Assembly: GCF_026745355.1 (NCBI RefSeq) | Contig: NC_079202.1 | Span: 46,326,873-46,390,872, forward strand | DNA: 64,000 nt | Direction of reading: 5' to 3' | Origin: Beta vulgaris subsp. vulgaris | Lineage: Eukaryota > Streptophyta > Magnoliopsida > Caryophyllales > Amaranthaceae | In this document: positions 1-11,900 of the stretch, in pieces | How positions within the stretch are numbered: position 1 is the first letter of the stretch | Layout of the letters: each line of letters opens with the position of its first letter | Program-made: the position numbers and the translations under genes | The notes under the pieces: generated by a model | The model's input: only the letters and a program-made list of their open reading frames with translations | The model's database searches: none | What the model was told of the DNA's origin: nothing

Positions 1-415
1 TCGATTTTTAAAAACATATTTTTCGATTTTACGGTTGAGGTTGTTTTAGAGGTGATTATTGACTAGGCTGGGATTTGGCAAAAAAGTGGCTAGTTTCAAG
101 CTGGGCCATGCAGGAATTTTCTAAGATCTCAAATCCGCTAATTTGTGCCGGGCCATGTGGGTTTCTCGGGCCATTTTTGAGTTGGGCCAAAAATATATTA
201 CACCTCAGCTCTAAACCCAAAAAATATAATTATGAAGGTTGTTCGGACCATTTTTTCAGAATATTAAGTTCTAAGTTGGGAATTAGCTTATTATTTTAGA
301 CTAGGTATAACTTTATGAGGGTTAAAGGGCATAAAGACTTGGAAAGATATATTATATTATTATTTGGGGTTATATCTAGATTCTAGTAACCCCATTTTAT
401 ATATGTTTCGTAGTA
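1..415. other. Intergenic, nothing recognised
   Basis: This AT-rich stretch has no coding similarity, RNA gene or clear repeat that I can recognise. A 74-codon open frame at 75-299 has no recognisable motif and is probably chance. Confidence 0.5.
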
Positions 416-641
416 CTGTGTCACTTCTTTTTGTCTTGCAACAATTGAATTTTCATGCTTGTCAATAAAAAACTTAAACGGTAAGTATCTCTAAAAAAAA
501 TTTAGTATATATCGAGAAAAATCTAACAAGATCCCACATGCCTATATTTTTCCTTACATAAAAATCACAATAAATAGTTAAAAGATGGTGAATGAATAGT
601 GTTAAAATCCCATAATTGCAATTGAAAAAGAACGGAGGACG
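416..641. mobile_element. Stowaway-type MITE
   Basis: This 226-bp element is flanked by TA dinucleotides (414-415 and 642-643). Its right end reads GAAAAAGAACGGAGGACG and its left end is the degenerate complement. A related copy with the same internal sequence lies at 56243-56501. TA target duplication and this end type fit the Stowaway/mariner class. It is non-coding and sits about 870 bp upstream of the XTH start codon. Confidence 0.65.
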
Positions 642-1140
642 TAAAATGTAAATTCGATTTCAATTTGGGTTTAGACTTAAATCAAAAACGCAAAACATTT
701 CCATTTAACATAGGCTAGCTCTTTGTCAGTGGGAAACAAATTTAATTTTTCATGTGTACAATATAAGTTATCTCCAGTAATTCTATTCTTACTCATTCCT
801 AGCTCTGCTTAAAATAAACCCTACAAAACAAATTGAATATTGTGTTACATATGGTTCCCACCACTTACACTAATACACCCCACCCCAAGTAGAACTATCT
901 TTTATTTGGCCGGTCATAAGTGCCATATGTCTAGCCACCTTTTTCCTTTGCTATAATTAACGATTGGTAAAAGAGCTTTATCTTGTTATTTATCTTTTGG
1001 GTTGATCCAAGTGTTAAGAAACTACTAATAGTATAACTTTGTTTCGTTAACACCTTCCTGAAAAGGCACCGTCCTTTTTATTGTTTACCTTGGTTTCACT
1101 TGCCGTGTGCGTAGCACAATATCCGCAAGAGGGGCCAAGC
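642..1140. other. Distal upstream region of XTH copy 1
   Basis: Non-coding AT-rich DNA between a MITE and the conserved XTH promoter block. No motif was recognised that is not covered by other entries. Confidence 0.4.
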
Positions 1141-1152
1141 GCGGCAACTTTG
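1141..1152 (+). promoter_or_regulatory. Block shared with the other XTH promoter (distal)
   Basis: The 12-mer GCGGCAACTTTG begins 370 bp before the XTH copy 1 start codon. The same 12-mer begins 372 bp before the start codon of XTH copy 2 (24703-24714). Conservation of sequence and spacing suggests a retained regulatory element or simply shared ancestry. The binding factor is unknown. Confidence 0.45.
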
Positions 1153-1277
1153 ATCACCTCCCTTACCACAAATTGGGGTAGTTGACTGATACCCACAACC
1201 TCTCTTTTTCCCCATTCTTTTTCCTAACTTTTTTGTTACAATAATATTCTGTGTCCCATGCATCCAAAAACTGCACC

Positions 1278-1292
1278 CAGCTGTTTCACCTT
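1278..1292 (+). promoter_or_regulatory. Block shared with the other XTH promoter (proximal)
   Basis: The 15-mer CAGCTGTTTCACCTT begins 233 bp before the XTH copy 1 start codon. The identical 15-mer begins 254 bp before the start codon of copy 2 (24821-24835). It contains the E-box CAGCTG. A second short match, around the words AACTTCAC and AGCCG, follows downstream in both promoters. Confidence 0.5.
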
Positions 1293-1415
1293 AATCTGAA
1301 TCTTCCTAGTTAGTACCTTAGCACTTAGCAGTCAGTAAGCGAAGCTAAGGCAGTTGCTCTAACAACTTCACAAGCCGTCGGCCCGCCCCTTATCCTTTGG
1401 CCATACTCCTAAGCA

Positions 1416-1423
1416 TATAAATA
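1416..1423 (+). promoter_or_regulatory. TATA box of XTH copy 1
   Basis: TATAAATA lies 88 bp before the ATG at 1511, which suits a transcript with a leader of about 50-60 nt. It is the best TATA match in the proximal promoter. Confidence 0.6.
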
Positions 1424-1510
1424 CCTTAGTCCATGCACACTAGCTCATCACACAATTACACAAACATATAATACTAGTACTACTCAACTTGCAAACATTC
1501 TCACCTAGAT

Positions 1511-4500
1511 ATGGCTGCTACTCTTCTTAATGTTTTTTTAATTGCTTCTTTTGTTGTCGCGGCTGCTGCTGCTAGTGCTAGCAATTTCTATCAGAATTTC
1601 GACATCACTTGGGGTGATGGACGTGCCAAGATCATGAACAATGGTCAGCTCCTTACCTTATCCCTTGACAAAGCTTCTGGCTCGGGATTCAAGTCCAAGA
1701 ACGAGTACCTCTTTGGAAAAATTGATATGCAAATCAAACTCGTTCCTGGGAACTCTGCTGGAACTGTGACTACCTACTACGTAAGTAGTCTATAACGAAA
1801 ATTAGCAACTTGATAAATTTTGTTGGTACGTTCATCTTAAACCTTATTGTTGACATTGTGTAATTCTTTTTTACAGTTATCATCTCAGGGTCCAAACCAT
1901 GACGAGATAGACTTTGAATTCTTGGGTAATGCCACTGGCCAACCATACACTCTCCATACTAATGTCTTCGCCCAAGGAAAAGGTGATCGAGAGCAACAAT
2001 TCCGCCTTTGGTTTGATCCCACTGCTGACTTCCACACCTACTCCATCCTTTGGAACCCCCAAAGAATCATGTAAGCTCACCAACTGATAAAGTATGCAGA
2101 TTAGTATCAATTCAGCTCGAGGTTGTTATAACCTCCATTGATGAGTTTAGACAAGAAAGCTTAGATGTAAGAAAGTTTAGAGATAGAGAGAGAATGTTTA
2201 GAGAAGAAGAGAAGGTTTAGATTGTATTGTATATTGAATGAATTACAATCTAATAGAGAGAGTTTCCTTATATACTACATTACAGTAGGATAACAACTAT
2301 TCAGAAACAATACAATAAGTTGTTATAACTAACTGTGCTGATGTGGCACTAGTTAGTTATTGCTGTAGTATTTCAATCATTTGAGCTATGCTCAACATCC
2401 CCCCGCAAGCTGGAATCTGTAAGAAGCATTCCCAGCTTGGACAACAAAGTGTTAAACTGTGCTGAAGGTAAGGCCTTAGTAAACACATCAGCTAACTGAT
2501 GCTTTGTAGGCAAGTAAGAGAGCTGTAGAAGGCCTTCCATGATTTTTTCTCGAGTAAAGTGACAATCAATATCTATATGCTTTGTCCTTTCATGAAAGAC
2601 AGGATTTTTAGCAATATAGATAGAAGATTGATTATCACAATGAAGGGTGACAGGCTGCAAATCAGATACACCCAACTCAGTCAAGAGTCTAACTAGCCAT
2701 GTAATTTCAGAAGTTGCACTGGCCATGGCCCTATATTCTGCTTCAGATGAGCTTTTGGAGACTGTAGCTTGTTTCTTGGACTTCCAAGAGATAGGTGAGT
2801 TGCCTAGGAGAAGAAGATACCCTGAAATGGACCTCCTTGAATCAGGACATGCACCCCAATCTGAATCTGAGAAAGCTTGGAGTTTTAATTCAGAACTAGC
2901 ATGTAGGAGAATACCCTGAGTAGCAGTACCAGCAACATACTTCAAAGTATGATGAAGAGCAGCCATGTGAGAAGATCTAGGATCATGCATAAACTGGCTG
3001 AGAGCTTGAACAGTGAATGAGAGATCAGGTCTAGTATTTGTTAGGAAGTTGAGTTTCCCTACTAGACATCTATACTGAGCAGGGTCAGAGAGGGGGCCAT
3101 AAGAGCTGAGAGTTTGAGATGTAAAGGAAGGGAGTAACAGTGTGATGAGAGAGATCTAACTCAGTAGAGGCAAGAAGTTCCTTAGTGAACTTCTTTTGAG
3201 TCATAATGATCCCAGATGAAGTTCTGGTGATTTCAATACCCAAGAAATAATTGAGTAACCCCAAATCCTTGATGCTGAAGGTAGAGTGAAGGTAAGCTTT
3301 GAGTGAAGTGATGCTAGGCAGGTCAGTACCAGTAAGCAGAATATCATCCACATAAACTGCTGCAAGAGTAATGTGGTGTGAAGTCTTCTTAATAAAAAGA
3401 CTGTAATCATTCTTAGATTGAATGAAACCCTGAGCTTGTAGAGCTGATAGAAGTTTAGCAAACCATTGTCTGCTGGCTTGCTTAAGCCCATATAAAGATT
3501 TTTTTAGCTTGCAAACAAAACCAGGAGGACAAGAGAGACCTTCAGGTGGCTTCATATACACTTCTTCATGTAAATCACCATGAAGAAATGCGATTTTATT
3601 ACATCAAGTTGATGTATAGGCCTGATTTATTAGAAGCAATAGCAAGAACACCTGATGTAGACATCTTGATCACTGGAGAAAATGTTTCTTCATAATCGAG
3701 GCCATATTGTTGTGTAAAGCCTTTAGCAACAAGCCTAGCTTTGCATCTCTCTAGAGAACCATCAGCCTTGAGTTTAGTTTTGTACACCCACTTACAGCCT
3801 ATAGGTTTCTTGTGAGGAGGTAAAGCAACAAGATCCCAAGTATGTGTGTCAGCTAGAGCTTGAAGCTCTTTGTCCATTGCTGCTACCCAAACAGGTGATT
3901 GAGAAGCTTCCTTGTAAGAGTGAGGTTCAGAAAAAAATCTATGGTAGCAATAAGAGAAAGATGAGATGGAGGTAAAGAGTCAGCAGTGACTAGATTACAC
4001 CAATGTGAAGAAGGTGGTGTAAAAGAGCCAAGATTGCAGACATAAGACTGTAAATATGAAGGGTGTTTAGTGGGTCTGGTTGATTTTCTGAGTGGAGGAG
4101 AAGGGCTAGGAGGTGATGGTGAAGGAGAGGAAGAAGGTATAGGAGGTGTAGAAAGAGATGGTTGTGGTGGAGGAGAAGAAGGAGCTGGAGAAGAATTAGA
4201 AGGTGAGGATAAAGAAGGTGAGTCTGATGAAATAGATGTAGTAGAAGGAAAGTGAAAGACATCAGGGACATCAGCAATGGAAGATGACAAAGTAGTGGAG
4301 GGGAGAAAAATATGAAAAGATTTAGTGGTGTTAAATGAGGTGGGAGAAGGATTGTAGTGAAATGGAAAGTGTTTTTCATAAAACACTACATCTCTTGAAA
4401 TAGAAATAGTATGATTTGCAAGGTTTAGGACTTTGTATCCTTTCTGATTTGAGGAATATCCAAGAAACACATGAGGCTGTGATCTAGGATGAAATTTGCT

Positions 4501-7500
4501 TCTACCTTGTTTGAGTGTTGCAACAAAACATAAACACCCAAAAGCTCTTAGATGAGAAACATTAGTCTCTTTGTTGTAAAGCTTGGTGAAAGGAGAGATG
4601 TTGTTGAGGCAAGCTAATGGCATTCTATTGATGATGTAAGCAGCTGTTAAAATACACTCTCCCCAATATGAAATAGGTAAGTTGGATTGAAAAAATAGTG
4701 CTCTTGCAGTTTCTAGCAAATGTCTATGTTTTCTCTCCACAACTCCATTTTGTTGTGGAGTGTCAACACAGCTTCTTTGGTGTTGTATACCTTTGGCAGC
4801 ATAGAACAGCTTTAGTTCCCCTTCACAAAGCTCTTTGGCATTATCTGTTCTAATGCATTGAACAAGAATGTGAAATTGTGTGTTCACATAAGAAACAAAA
4901 TTCTGTAATATAACCACAGCATCAGATTTGAACTTCATCATGTGAATCCAAGTACTTCTGGAAAAATCATCCACTATAGTCATGAAGAAAGTACATTTAT
5001 TGTAAGTAGATACCCTATAGGGCCCCCAAAGATCTACATGGATCAACTGAAAAGGTGCAGTAGTACATATAGAACTTGAAGTAAATGGAAGTCTATGTTG
5101 TCTAGCAGCAGGACACACTTGACAAATACACTCAACAGATGCATTTATGGGTAATGAAGGAAATAAGTGCTTCAATTGCTGAAATGGCATATGACCAAGT
5201 CTTATGTGTTGAAGCTTGATTTCTTCAAGAACTGAGGTGGAAGTGGTAGATAAACCATGAGCAGAGGAGAGGTCACAAGGTGATTCATCAGCAGCAACAG
5301 ATGATGAAGTAATAGCAGTGCAATATAAGCCACTTTTAAGCTTACCAAGAGGCATTCTCATTGAATGGCCCTGAAGAAAACAGGCATTATCAGTGAATAT
5401 GACTTCACATTTGAGATCTTTGCATAATTTAGGAATAGAAATAAGATTAAATTTGAAGCCTGGAACATATAAACTTCTTGAAGAGAAACACCATTCACAA
5501 CAGCAGTGCCAATATGAGTAACCTGAACTTTGTTTCCATCAGGTATTGTAATACTATGTTCCCCAGATGTGATTATATTGTAATTGTCAAATAAAGACAA
5601 ATTAAGCTCATATGATCTGTAGCACCACTATCCAATACCCAATCACTCTGAAAAGAAGAAAACAAGCATGTTTTACCTGCTAGAAAGCAGTTCCATGAGT
5701 ATTATCTTCATCACCAACTTCTTCAAGATTATCTGTTGCAGGGTTGTAATTAGTATGCATAATATCAATGATCTGGTTATACTGATCCAGAGTAAATGAT
5801 GCTGTGACTAATTCATTCCCAAAACCAGCTGAATTATCATAATTCTCAGTGTCAAGAGATGCTCCTTGTGAAAGGTGAGCATATTTCTTGAATTGAGGTT
5901 TGAAATCTTGAGGATACCCATTGAGTTTGAAACATCTTTCAGTTGAATGTCCTGTGATCTTGCAGTGATCACAATAGTATGGAAAACTCCTCTTGTTGCT
6001 GTTGTTGACCAACACTTTTCCTTTATTCTTATTATCAGTTGATGGATAATAAGATTGTTGTTGCTTATAAGGCGGTTGATAAACATTTGGCTTTGTTCTG
6101 CTATGATCATAGTGTGTTCTTCTATCAGCAACTAAGGCATGATTCTCTGCAGAATAAGAATTAGAACTTTGCATATCATGAGCAATAGTTCTGTTTCTTT
6201 CTTCTTGGACAAGAAGTCTGTATGCATGATTTACAGCTACCAGTGGCTGCATCATTAAAATGTTAGCTCTTACCATAGCATAGTGCTCATTCAACTTCAT
6301 CAAGAATTGAATGAGTCTCTGATTCTCTCGAGCAGTCAATAATTTCTTATTGAGATTGCAACTACATCCATTGCAAGTACAGGTAGGAATAGGATTTACA
6401 ATGTCCAGTTCATCCCATAGCATTTTCATCTTTGTGAAATATTCAGCAACATTTTCACTTCCTTGTGATATGTCATGTAGTTGTTGTTCAAGAGAAAACA
6501 ACTGTGGTCCAGAAGATTGACCATATCTTTCTTCAAGATTACTCCAGATTTCTTTTGCAGTAGAGAAATATAGAACACTACGAGCAATGGTAGGTTCTAA
6601 GGCACTTAATAACCAACTAATAACCAAATCGTTGCATCTTTTCCAAGCATGATAAGTAGGATCACTAATGGCCTGGCATTTCAAGTGTTCCATCTACAAA
6701 GCTTAGTTTATTTTTAGCAGATAGTCCTATAAGCATTGCTCTCTTCCAATCACTGTATCCATTTCCATCAAATTTAGTAGGAACTGAACACATTTTAAGG
6801 CTATCACTAGGATGAACATAGAATCAAACACAGAAAAATTATTTGAGAAGCAGATTGAGATATATGGAAAAGAAGAACAGAATTCAAAGAAATTTAGATC
6901 AAAGAAATTTTGATCAAGAGAATTTGAGAGCGGAATTTTAGAATTTTAGAAGGATCGCAGAATTTTTTTGAACTTACAGACATCTGGATTTCATCAGTGA
7001 GTTTTTGATCTTCAAGAATATGATTGCAATAGTTTCGCAGCTCTGATACCATGATAAAGTATGCAGATTAGTATCAATTCAGCTCGAGGTTGTTATAACC
7101 TCCATTGATGAGTTTAGACAAGAAAGCTTAGATGTAAGAAAGTTTAGAGATAGAGAGAGAATGTTTAGAGAAGAAGAGAAGGTTTAGATTGTATTGTATA
7201 TTGAATGAATTACAATCTAATAGAGAGAGTTTCCTTATATACTACATTACAGTAGGATAACAACTATTCAGAAACAATACAATAAGTTGTTATAACTAAC
7301 TGTGCTGATGTGGCACTAGTTAGTTATTGCTGTAGTATTTCAATCATTTGAGCTATGCTCAACACCAACTTAATCAACTGAAAACTAATTATACCATTGA
7401 AATAAACTACAGTAATAACGAATGATGTTACCCTACCACATCTTCCTTAAAAATCAAAAGTACTTGCATTTCTATTTTTTAAAGGGTTTTTTTTCAAAAA

Positions 7501-8549
7501 GGACCTAATAAAATACAAGTTTTGTTGGGAAGGACCTAGTAAATTAAATTTTGTCAAAAAGGACCTAATAAAATACTTTCGATTGTGAACAGGAACCACT
7601 TTATGAATTTCCGGCCAAATTTACCATTTATCGACGTCGACCTTTTTTTTTACCCTTAGTTGACTCTTTAATGTTTTGTTTCTGGCCAAAAATTTTATTA
7701 GGTTTTTCCCCAAAAAACTTGTATTTTATTAGGTGACTCATGTAGTATAATTGGCTACAATTTTATAGTAACATCACATTATCTAGAGTTAAGTATACTT
7801 TTGGGTACTGAACTTTGAATAAAATTACAGTTTACTCACCTGAGTTTCAAAATTTGCAGTTTGCTCACCCAAAGTACTTTTCTGTTAACATGGTCTACTA
7901 ACTTCCACTAACTTTCTAATATTTAATCAAAATAATAAAAAGCACAAGAATATAGGGAGGTATAATAAATGGACATTTTAATCCCCACACTTTTTTTTAC
8001 CCATTATCCTATCAATTATCTCTCTCCTCATTTATTTTTTTTGACAGGAAAATGATAATTTTTATTAGGGAAGGACAGTTTTACAATCTAATATCATAGT
8101 ACCATTTCTTAACTCCATTAGTATATGTTCTGTCTGATTTCAGATTTGCTGTGGATGGTACACCCATTAGAGAGTTCAAGAACATGGAAGCCATTGGAGT
8201 ATCATTCCCAAAGAGCCAGGCAATGAGGATGTATTCGAGTCTCTGGGACGCGGAAGACTGGGCAACTCAAGGCGGACGGATCAAAACAGATTGGTCCAAG
8301 GCTCCATTCGTAGCTTCTTACAGGAACTTCAATGCCAATGCTTGTGTTTGGTCTAATGGTAGATCTTCTTGTCGTGGCTCCAGCGCTTCCTCTGCCTGGA
8401 TGAACCAACAACTTGATGGTACAAGCCAGCAGAGGCTGCAATGGGTGCAGAGGAACTATATGATTTATAACTACTGCACTGATATCCAAAGGTTTCCTCA
8501 AGGTCTTCCTAAAGAGTGCACTGCCACCGTTTCATCTAGTACTAACTAA
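1511..8549 (+). CDS. Xyloglucan endotransglucosylase/hydrolase, copy 1
   Basis: Exons are 1511-1780, 1877-2070 and 8144-8549. All junctions are GT-AG with phases 0 and 2, giving 289 residues, the usual length for the family. Residues 1-23 or so form a signal peptide, so the enzyme is secreted to the cell wall, where the family (GH16) cuts and rejoins xyloglucan chains during wall loosening. The catalytic motif [10 protein letters not shown] (about residues 98-107) carries nucleophile E100 and acid/base E104, followed by an N-glycosylation site NAT. The C-terminal XET domain has the conserved Cys residues, including NYCTD and PKEC. It most resembles the Arabidopsis TCH4/XTH22-25 group; this is family knowledge, not a tree. 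Intron 2 is 6,073 bp because a 5.28-kb copia element sits in it antisense; the matching intron of copy 2 is 156 bp. Splice sites and frame are intact, so it may still be expressed. Confidence 0.93.
2085..2397 (-). repeat. Copia 1 3' LTR
   Basis: 313-bp LTR identical to 7052-7364. On the minus strand it begins TGTTGAGCATAGC and ends TTATCA. A TATATAAGG promoter-like motif lies on the minus strand at about 2274-2266. Confidence 0.95.
2373..5700 (-). pseudogene. Broken copia pol (PR-IN-RT-RH), copia 1
   Basis: Read on the minus strand, the region encodes in order a protease with DSGATDH (near 5620), an integrase with an HHCC-type zinc site and DDE core (5361-about 4400), a Ser/Pro-rich linker, reverse transcriptase with the YVDD box (3354-3343), and RNase H (2990-2373). 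These domains fall in different frames. Shifts are evident after gag (near 5685), inside protease (near 5610 and near 5475, where a TA pair seems doubled), at a T run near 3935, near 3600, and near 3120. The breaks are small indels rather than large deletions. No intact polyprotein can be made from this copy. Confidence 0.9.
2398..2406 (-). promoter_or_regulatory. Polypurine tract of copia 1
   Basis: On the minus strand a run GCGGGGGGA abuts the 3' LTR. This is the expected plus-strand priming site of an LTR retrotransposon. Confidence 0.8.
5680..6830 (-). pseudogene. Copia gag, copia 1, frameshifted
   Basis: The main open frame (6693-5680) is a Ty1/copia capsid-type gag: a UBN2-like region, a [10 protein letters not shown] stretch, and one CCHC zinc knuckle (C-x2-C-x4-H-x4-C, near 5975-5935). 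The N-terminal part, with [13 protein letters not shown] (about 6770-6730), lies in another frame, with the shift near 6685. Gag would package the RNA into cytoplasmic particles. The break near the N-terminus and the stop at 5680 suggest this copy cannot make functional capsid. Confidence 0.85.
7040..7051 (-). promoter_or_regulatory. Primer binding site of copia 1
   Basis: On the minus strand TGGTATCAGAGC follows the 5' LTR directly. It complements the 3' end of plant initiator tRNA-Met, the usual primer for copia elements. Confidence 0.9.
7052..7364 (-). repeat. Copia 1 5' LTR
   Basis: 313-bp LTR identical to 2085-2397. As the 5' LTR of a minus-strand element it carries the promoter and would drive transcription antisense to XTH exons 1 and 2. 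Confidence 0.95.
7501..7734. repeat. Inverted-repeat element in XTH intron 2
   Basis: The words CCTAATAAAATACAAG (7504) and CTTGTATTTTATTAGG (about 7717-7732) are inverted copies, each followed inward by a second CCTAATAAAAT copy or its complement. This is a foldback-like non-autonomous element predating the copia insertion. No target duplication was identified. The remaining intron to 8143 is AT-rich with nothing else recognised. Confidence 0.5.
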
Positions 8550-8734
8550 TAAGCAATAATAATAATAATATCTCCTTTTTCTCTATAGTGATTGTAAGAA
8601 TTTTAATGTGTAAAAGAGATTAATATTCTTTTATTAATATTCTAAAACAGAATTATAATGTAATTGAAAATGTCAAATATATCTTCTCTTTAATCTCTGA
8701 GATAAATTTTCTCTTCAAAAAAAGTATTGAAAAC

Positions 8735-8893
8735 TGTTAGGTGAGATTGTATAGGGATTTGTCAATATTTGTTAATATCTCTTTCCTTATGTATAGGGTG
8801 TATTGTTATTTAGTTTCCTTCTAGGATGTACTATATATTGGATACTTGACATCAATACAAAATACACAATTAAACCCTAAATGTTTCTTTACA
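8735..8893 (+). repeat. Copia 2 5' LTR
   Basis: 159 bp, TGTTAG...TTTACA. It differs from the 3' LTR at three C/T positions, about 2 percent, so the insertion is older than that of copia 1. Confidence 0.95.
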
Positions 8894-8907
8894 TGGCATC
8901 GGAGCCC
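8894..8907 (+). promoter_or_regulatory. Primer binding site of copia 2
   Basis: TGGCATCGGAGCCC directly follows the 5' LTR. It is a two-mismatch version of the initiator tRNA-Met site TGGTATCAGAGCC. Confidence 0.75.
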
Positions 8908-8941
8908 TAATCTTTGTCCTCCAAATTTTTTTTTCTCTCTC

Positions 8942-11900
8942 ATGGCCGGCGATATGCCAGAAAAGTCGCCGGAAACGTCTGTTCCCCGGCTCGACATTAC
9001 CAACCCATTTTTTCTTGGTACAGGCGATCGTCCCGGAGACTTTATTACTCCGACTCGCCTCCGATCTGATAACTACGATGACTGGGCGTGTGATGTTCAG
9101 CTCGCTCTCGAGGCTCGCCGGAAGTTCTGTTTTGTTGATGGCTCCCTGCGTGGGCCGATTTCCCCCTTTACCGACGCCAACTGGGTCACGTAAATGCAAT
9201 GATTGTTTCTTGGTTACTCAACACTATTGACGTTGAGGTTAAAGGTACGTTAACTAAATTTCGCGAAGCTCATCAATTATGGAGTCATTTGAAAACTCGT
9301 TTTGCTACTATCAATAGCCCTCGTATTCATCAATTAAAATCTGCTATTGCTAAATGTGACCAAACCAAGAACATGACTGTCTCTACATATTACGGTCAAT
9401 TGAATGTGTTGTGGCATGAACTTTTTAAACATGAACCCTTAATTTCGTGCACTTGTGCCTCCCCATGCTCGGCTGGCTCTCGTCATTTTGACCGTCGTGA
9501 AAATCAACGTCTTCATGATTTTTTGATGGGTTTGTATTCTGATTATTATGGCCATCTTCGTACCCAAATTTTGTCATCTGATCCCTTGCCATCACTTGAC
9601 CGTGCGTTTCAACTCGTCGTTCAAGAGGAACGAGTGCGCACGGCCAAGCCCTCCACTGACGCCAAGCCTGCGGATGTGCTCGGGTTTGCCGTCCGTGGGC
9701 CGCCTTCTTCGACGGGATCTTCTGCTCGTGGTCGGGACACCTCTGACCGCCCTACGTGTACTCACTGCCATAAAGTGGGGCACGATGTTTCCCGTTGTTG
9801 GACCCTGCATGTTTGTTCTCATTGTAAAAAACCGGGGCATGATGTTTCAAAGTGCTACGAAATTATTGGTTATCCGGAGGGATTTGACCCCAAGGCCCGT
9901 GTAACTAAACAGTCGGCTGGCCATGGCCGTGGCTCTGTCGCCGCCCACGCCACTGTAGTCGTTGGGGCCGCCACTACTTCGGCCTCACCTGCTTCCTCGT
10001 CGGACACTCTCTTCACGCCTGCTCAATGGCAGGCCCTTGACGGCATTTTCGGCTCTGCCAAAGTTTCTGATGATAGGCTAAGTGGTACGTTTTCTTCTTC
10101 TTGGATTATTGATAGTGGTGCTACCCATCATGTTACTGGTGACCGCTCTTGTATGTTTGATTTGGTGTTTATCTCTCCTTGTTCGGTGGGTCTTCCTAAT
10201 GGAAACATTGTTGTTGCTACTGAAAAGGGTTCAGTTCGGTTGTCTCCCTCTCTTACTCTTACTAATGTACTTTTAGTTCCTCAATTTCAATTTAGTTTAC
10301 TTTCTGTTGCACAACTGACTAACGATTTGTCGTGTTTTGTTCAATTTACCTCTACTATGTGTGCTATACAGGACCCCATGAGGAAGCTGATTGGAACGGG
10401 TCGTAGAGAGGATGGACTTTACTACTTCACCAGTGTTGCAGCATTACCTATGATTTCGGTTAATGGAGTTTCTACGGATATGGAGTTGTGACATCGTCGT
10501 ATGGGTCATCCTTCGGAGAAAGTGGTGAAGTTACTCCCCCCTTTGTGTGGTCATATGGGTAGTTTGAATAAAGCATGTGAAGTTTGTTTTCGAGCTAAAC
10601 ATTCTAGAGACAAGTTTCCTTTGAGTGATACTAAAGTTAGTCGGATTTTTGAAAAGATACATTGTGATTTATGGGGTCCCTATAGACATGTCTCCTCTTG
10701 TGGAGCTCGTTATTTTTTAACCGTTGTGGATGATTTTTCCCGAGCTGTGTGGGTTTATTTGATGACTAATAAAACTGAGGTCTTTACCATGTTTATGAAT
10801 TTTGTTGTTATGGTTGCTCGCCAATTCTCTCAAACCATTAAAGTTGTTCAAAGTGACAATGGCACTGAATTTAACTATTTACTTGATTTCTTTGCTTCCT
10901 CTGGTATTATCTTTCAAACATCTTGTGTTGCTATCCCCCAACAAAATGGTCGTGTTGAAAGAAAACATCAACACATTTTGAATGTTGGTCGTGCTTTACG
11001 GTTCCAAGCTCATCTTCCCATTTATTTTTGGGGTGAGAGTGTTCTTGCTGCTGCTCACTTAATAAACCGTACTCCCTCTCCTCTCCTTCACAACAAAACT
11101 CCCTTTGATCTCCTCTTTGGCTTTACCCCTAACTATGATGCTATTCGTACTTTTGGATGTCTCTGCTTTGCTCACAATCATAAGACTAAAGGGGATAAAT
11201 TTGCAAGTCGTAGTCGAAATTGTGTGTTTGTTGGTTACCCATTTGGCAAGAAAGGTTGGCGGTTGTTTGATCTTGATAATAAGGAATTTTTTATTTCTCG
11301 AGATGACAAATTTTTTGAGGAAGTGTACCCATTTTTAACCCCCGATGATGTCAATATTGATCCTACTAGCCTTGTTCCCAATGGTGCTATCCTTGTTCAC
11401 CCTGATTTTGATGATGAACTCATATCCTCACCTCCTCAAAATATCCTCCCCACTGATTCAACTCAAATTTCTCCTCCTCCACTCTCCTGCGAACCTCCTA
11501 CCTCGCCACAGCCCACCATTACTTCTCGGCCCAGCTCACAAATTTCCCTTTCTGATCCTCCCTCTTCTTCTCGGTCTACCTCACAAAATACCGCCCCTGA
11601 CCCGCCTTCTCCTTCTCGGCCCAGCTCACATATCTCCTCTCCTTCTCGGCCCAGCTCCCCGATTTCCTCTCCTGGCCCTTCTTCTTCCTCTCGGCCCAGC
11701 GTCACTTCTGACGCCCTCTCCCCTTCTCCATCTCCTACTTCTCAGCCCAGTTTTCCCACGGTCTCTCCTGGCCCGTCTGTGGGCCAACCCACTGTCTCGC
11801 CCGCATCTCCTGTTGTCTTGGGCCGCGGTCTTCGGACCAAATTTCCTTCGGTGCTCTTAAATGATTATGTCACTAATGCTGTTGTTTCGGATAGTCCATC

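Larger units (their letters stand above)
2085..7364 (-). mobile_element. Ty1/copia LTR retrotransposon in XTH intron 2
   Basis: The 5,280-bp element lies on the minus strand, antisense to the host gene. Two 313-bp LTRs (2085-2397 and 7052-7364) match at every base I compared and run TG...CA when read on the minus strand. The 5-bp target duplication CCAAC flanks it at 2080-2084 and 7365-7369. A tRNA-iMet primer site and a G-rich polypurine tract lie inside the LTRs. The order gag, protease, integrase, reverse transcriptase, RNase H identifies copia. Identical LTRs mean a recent insertion, yet the coding region is broken many times. Confidence 0.97.

Noticed and set aside
5660..5690. A tiny intron between gag and protease of copia 1 (GT...AG of ~29 nt)
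   Set aside because: Too short for plant splicing; the protease reading continues through it in another frame, so a frameshift is the simpler reading.
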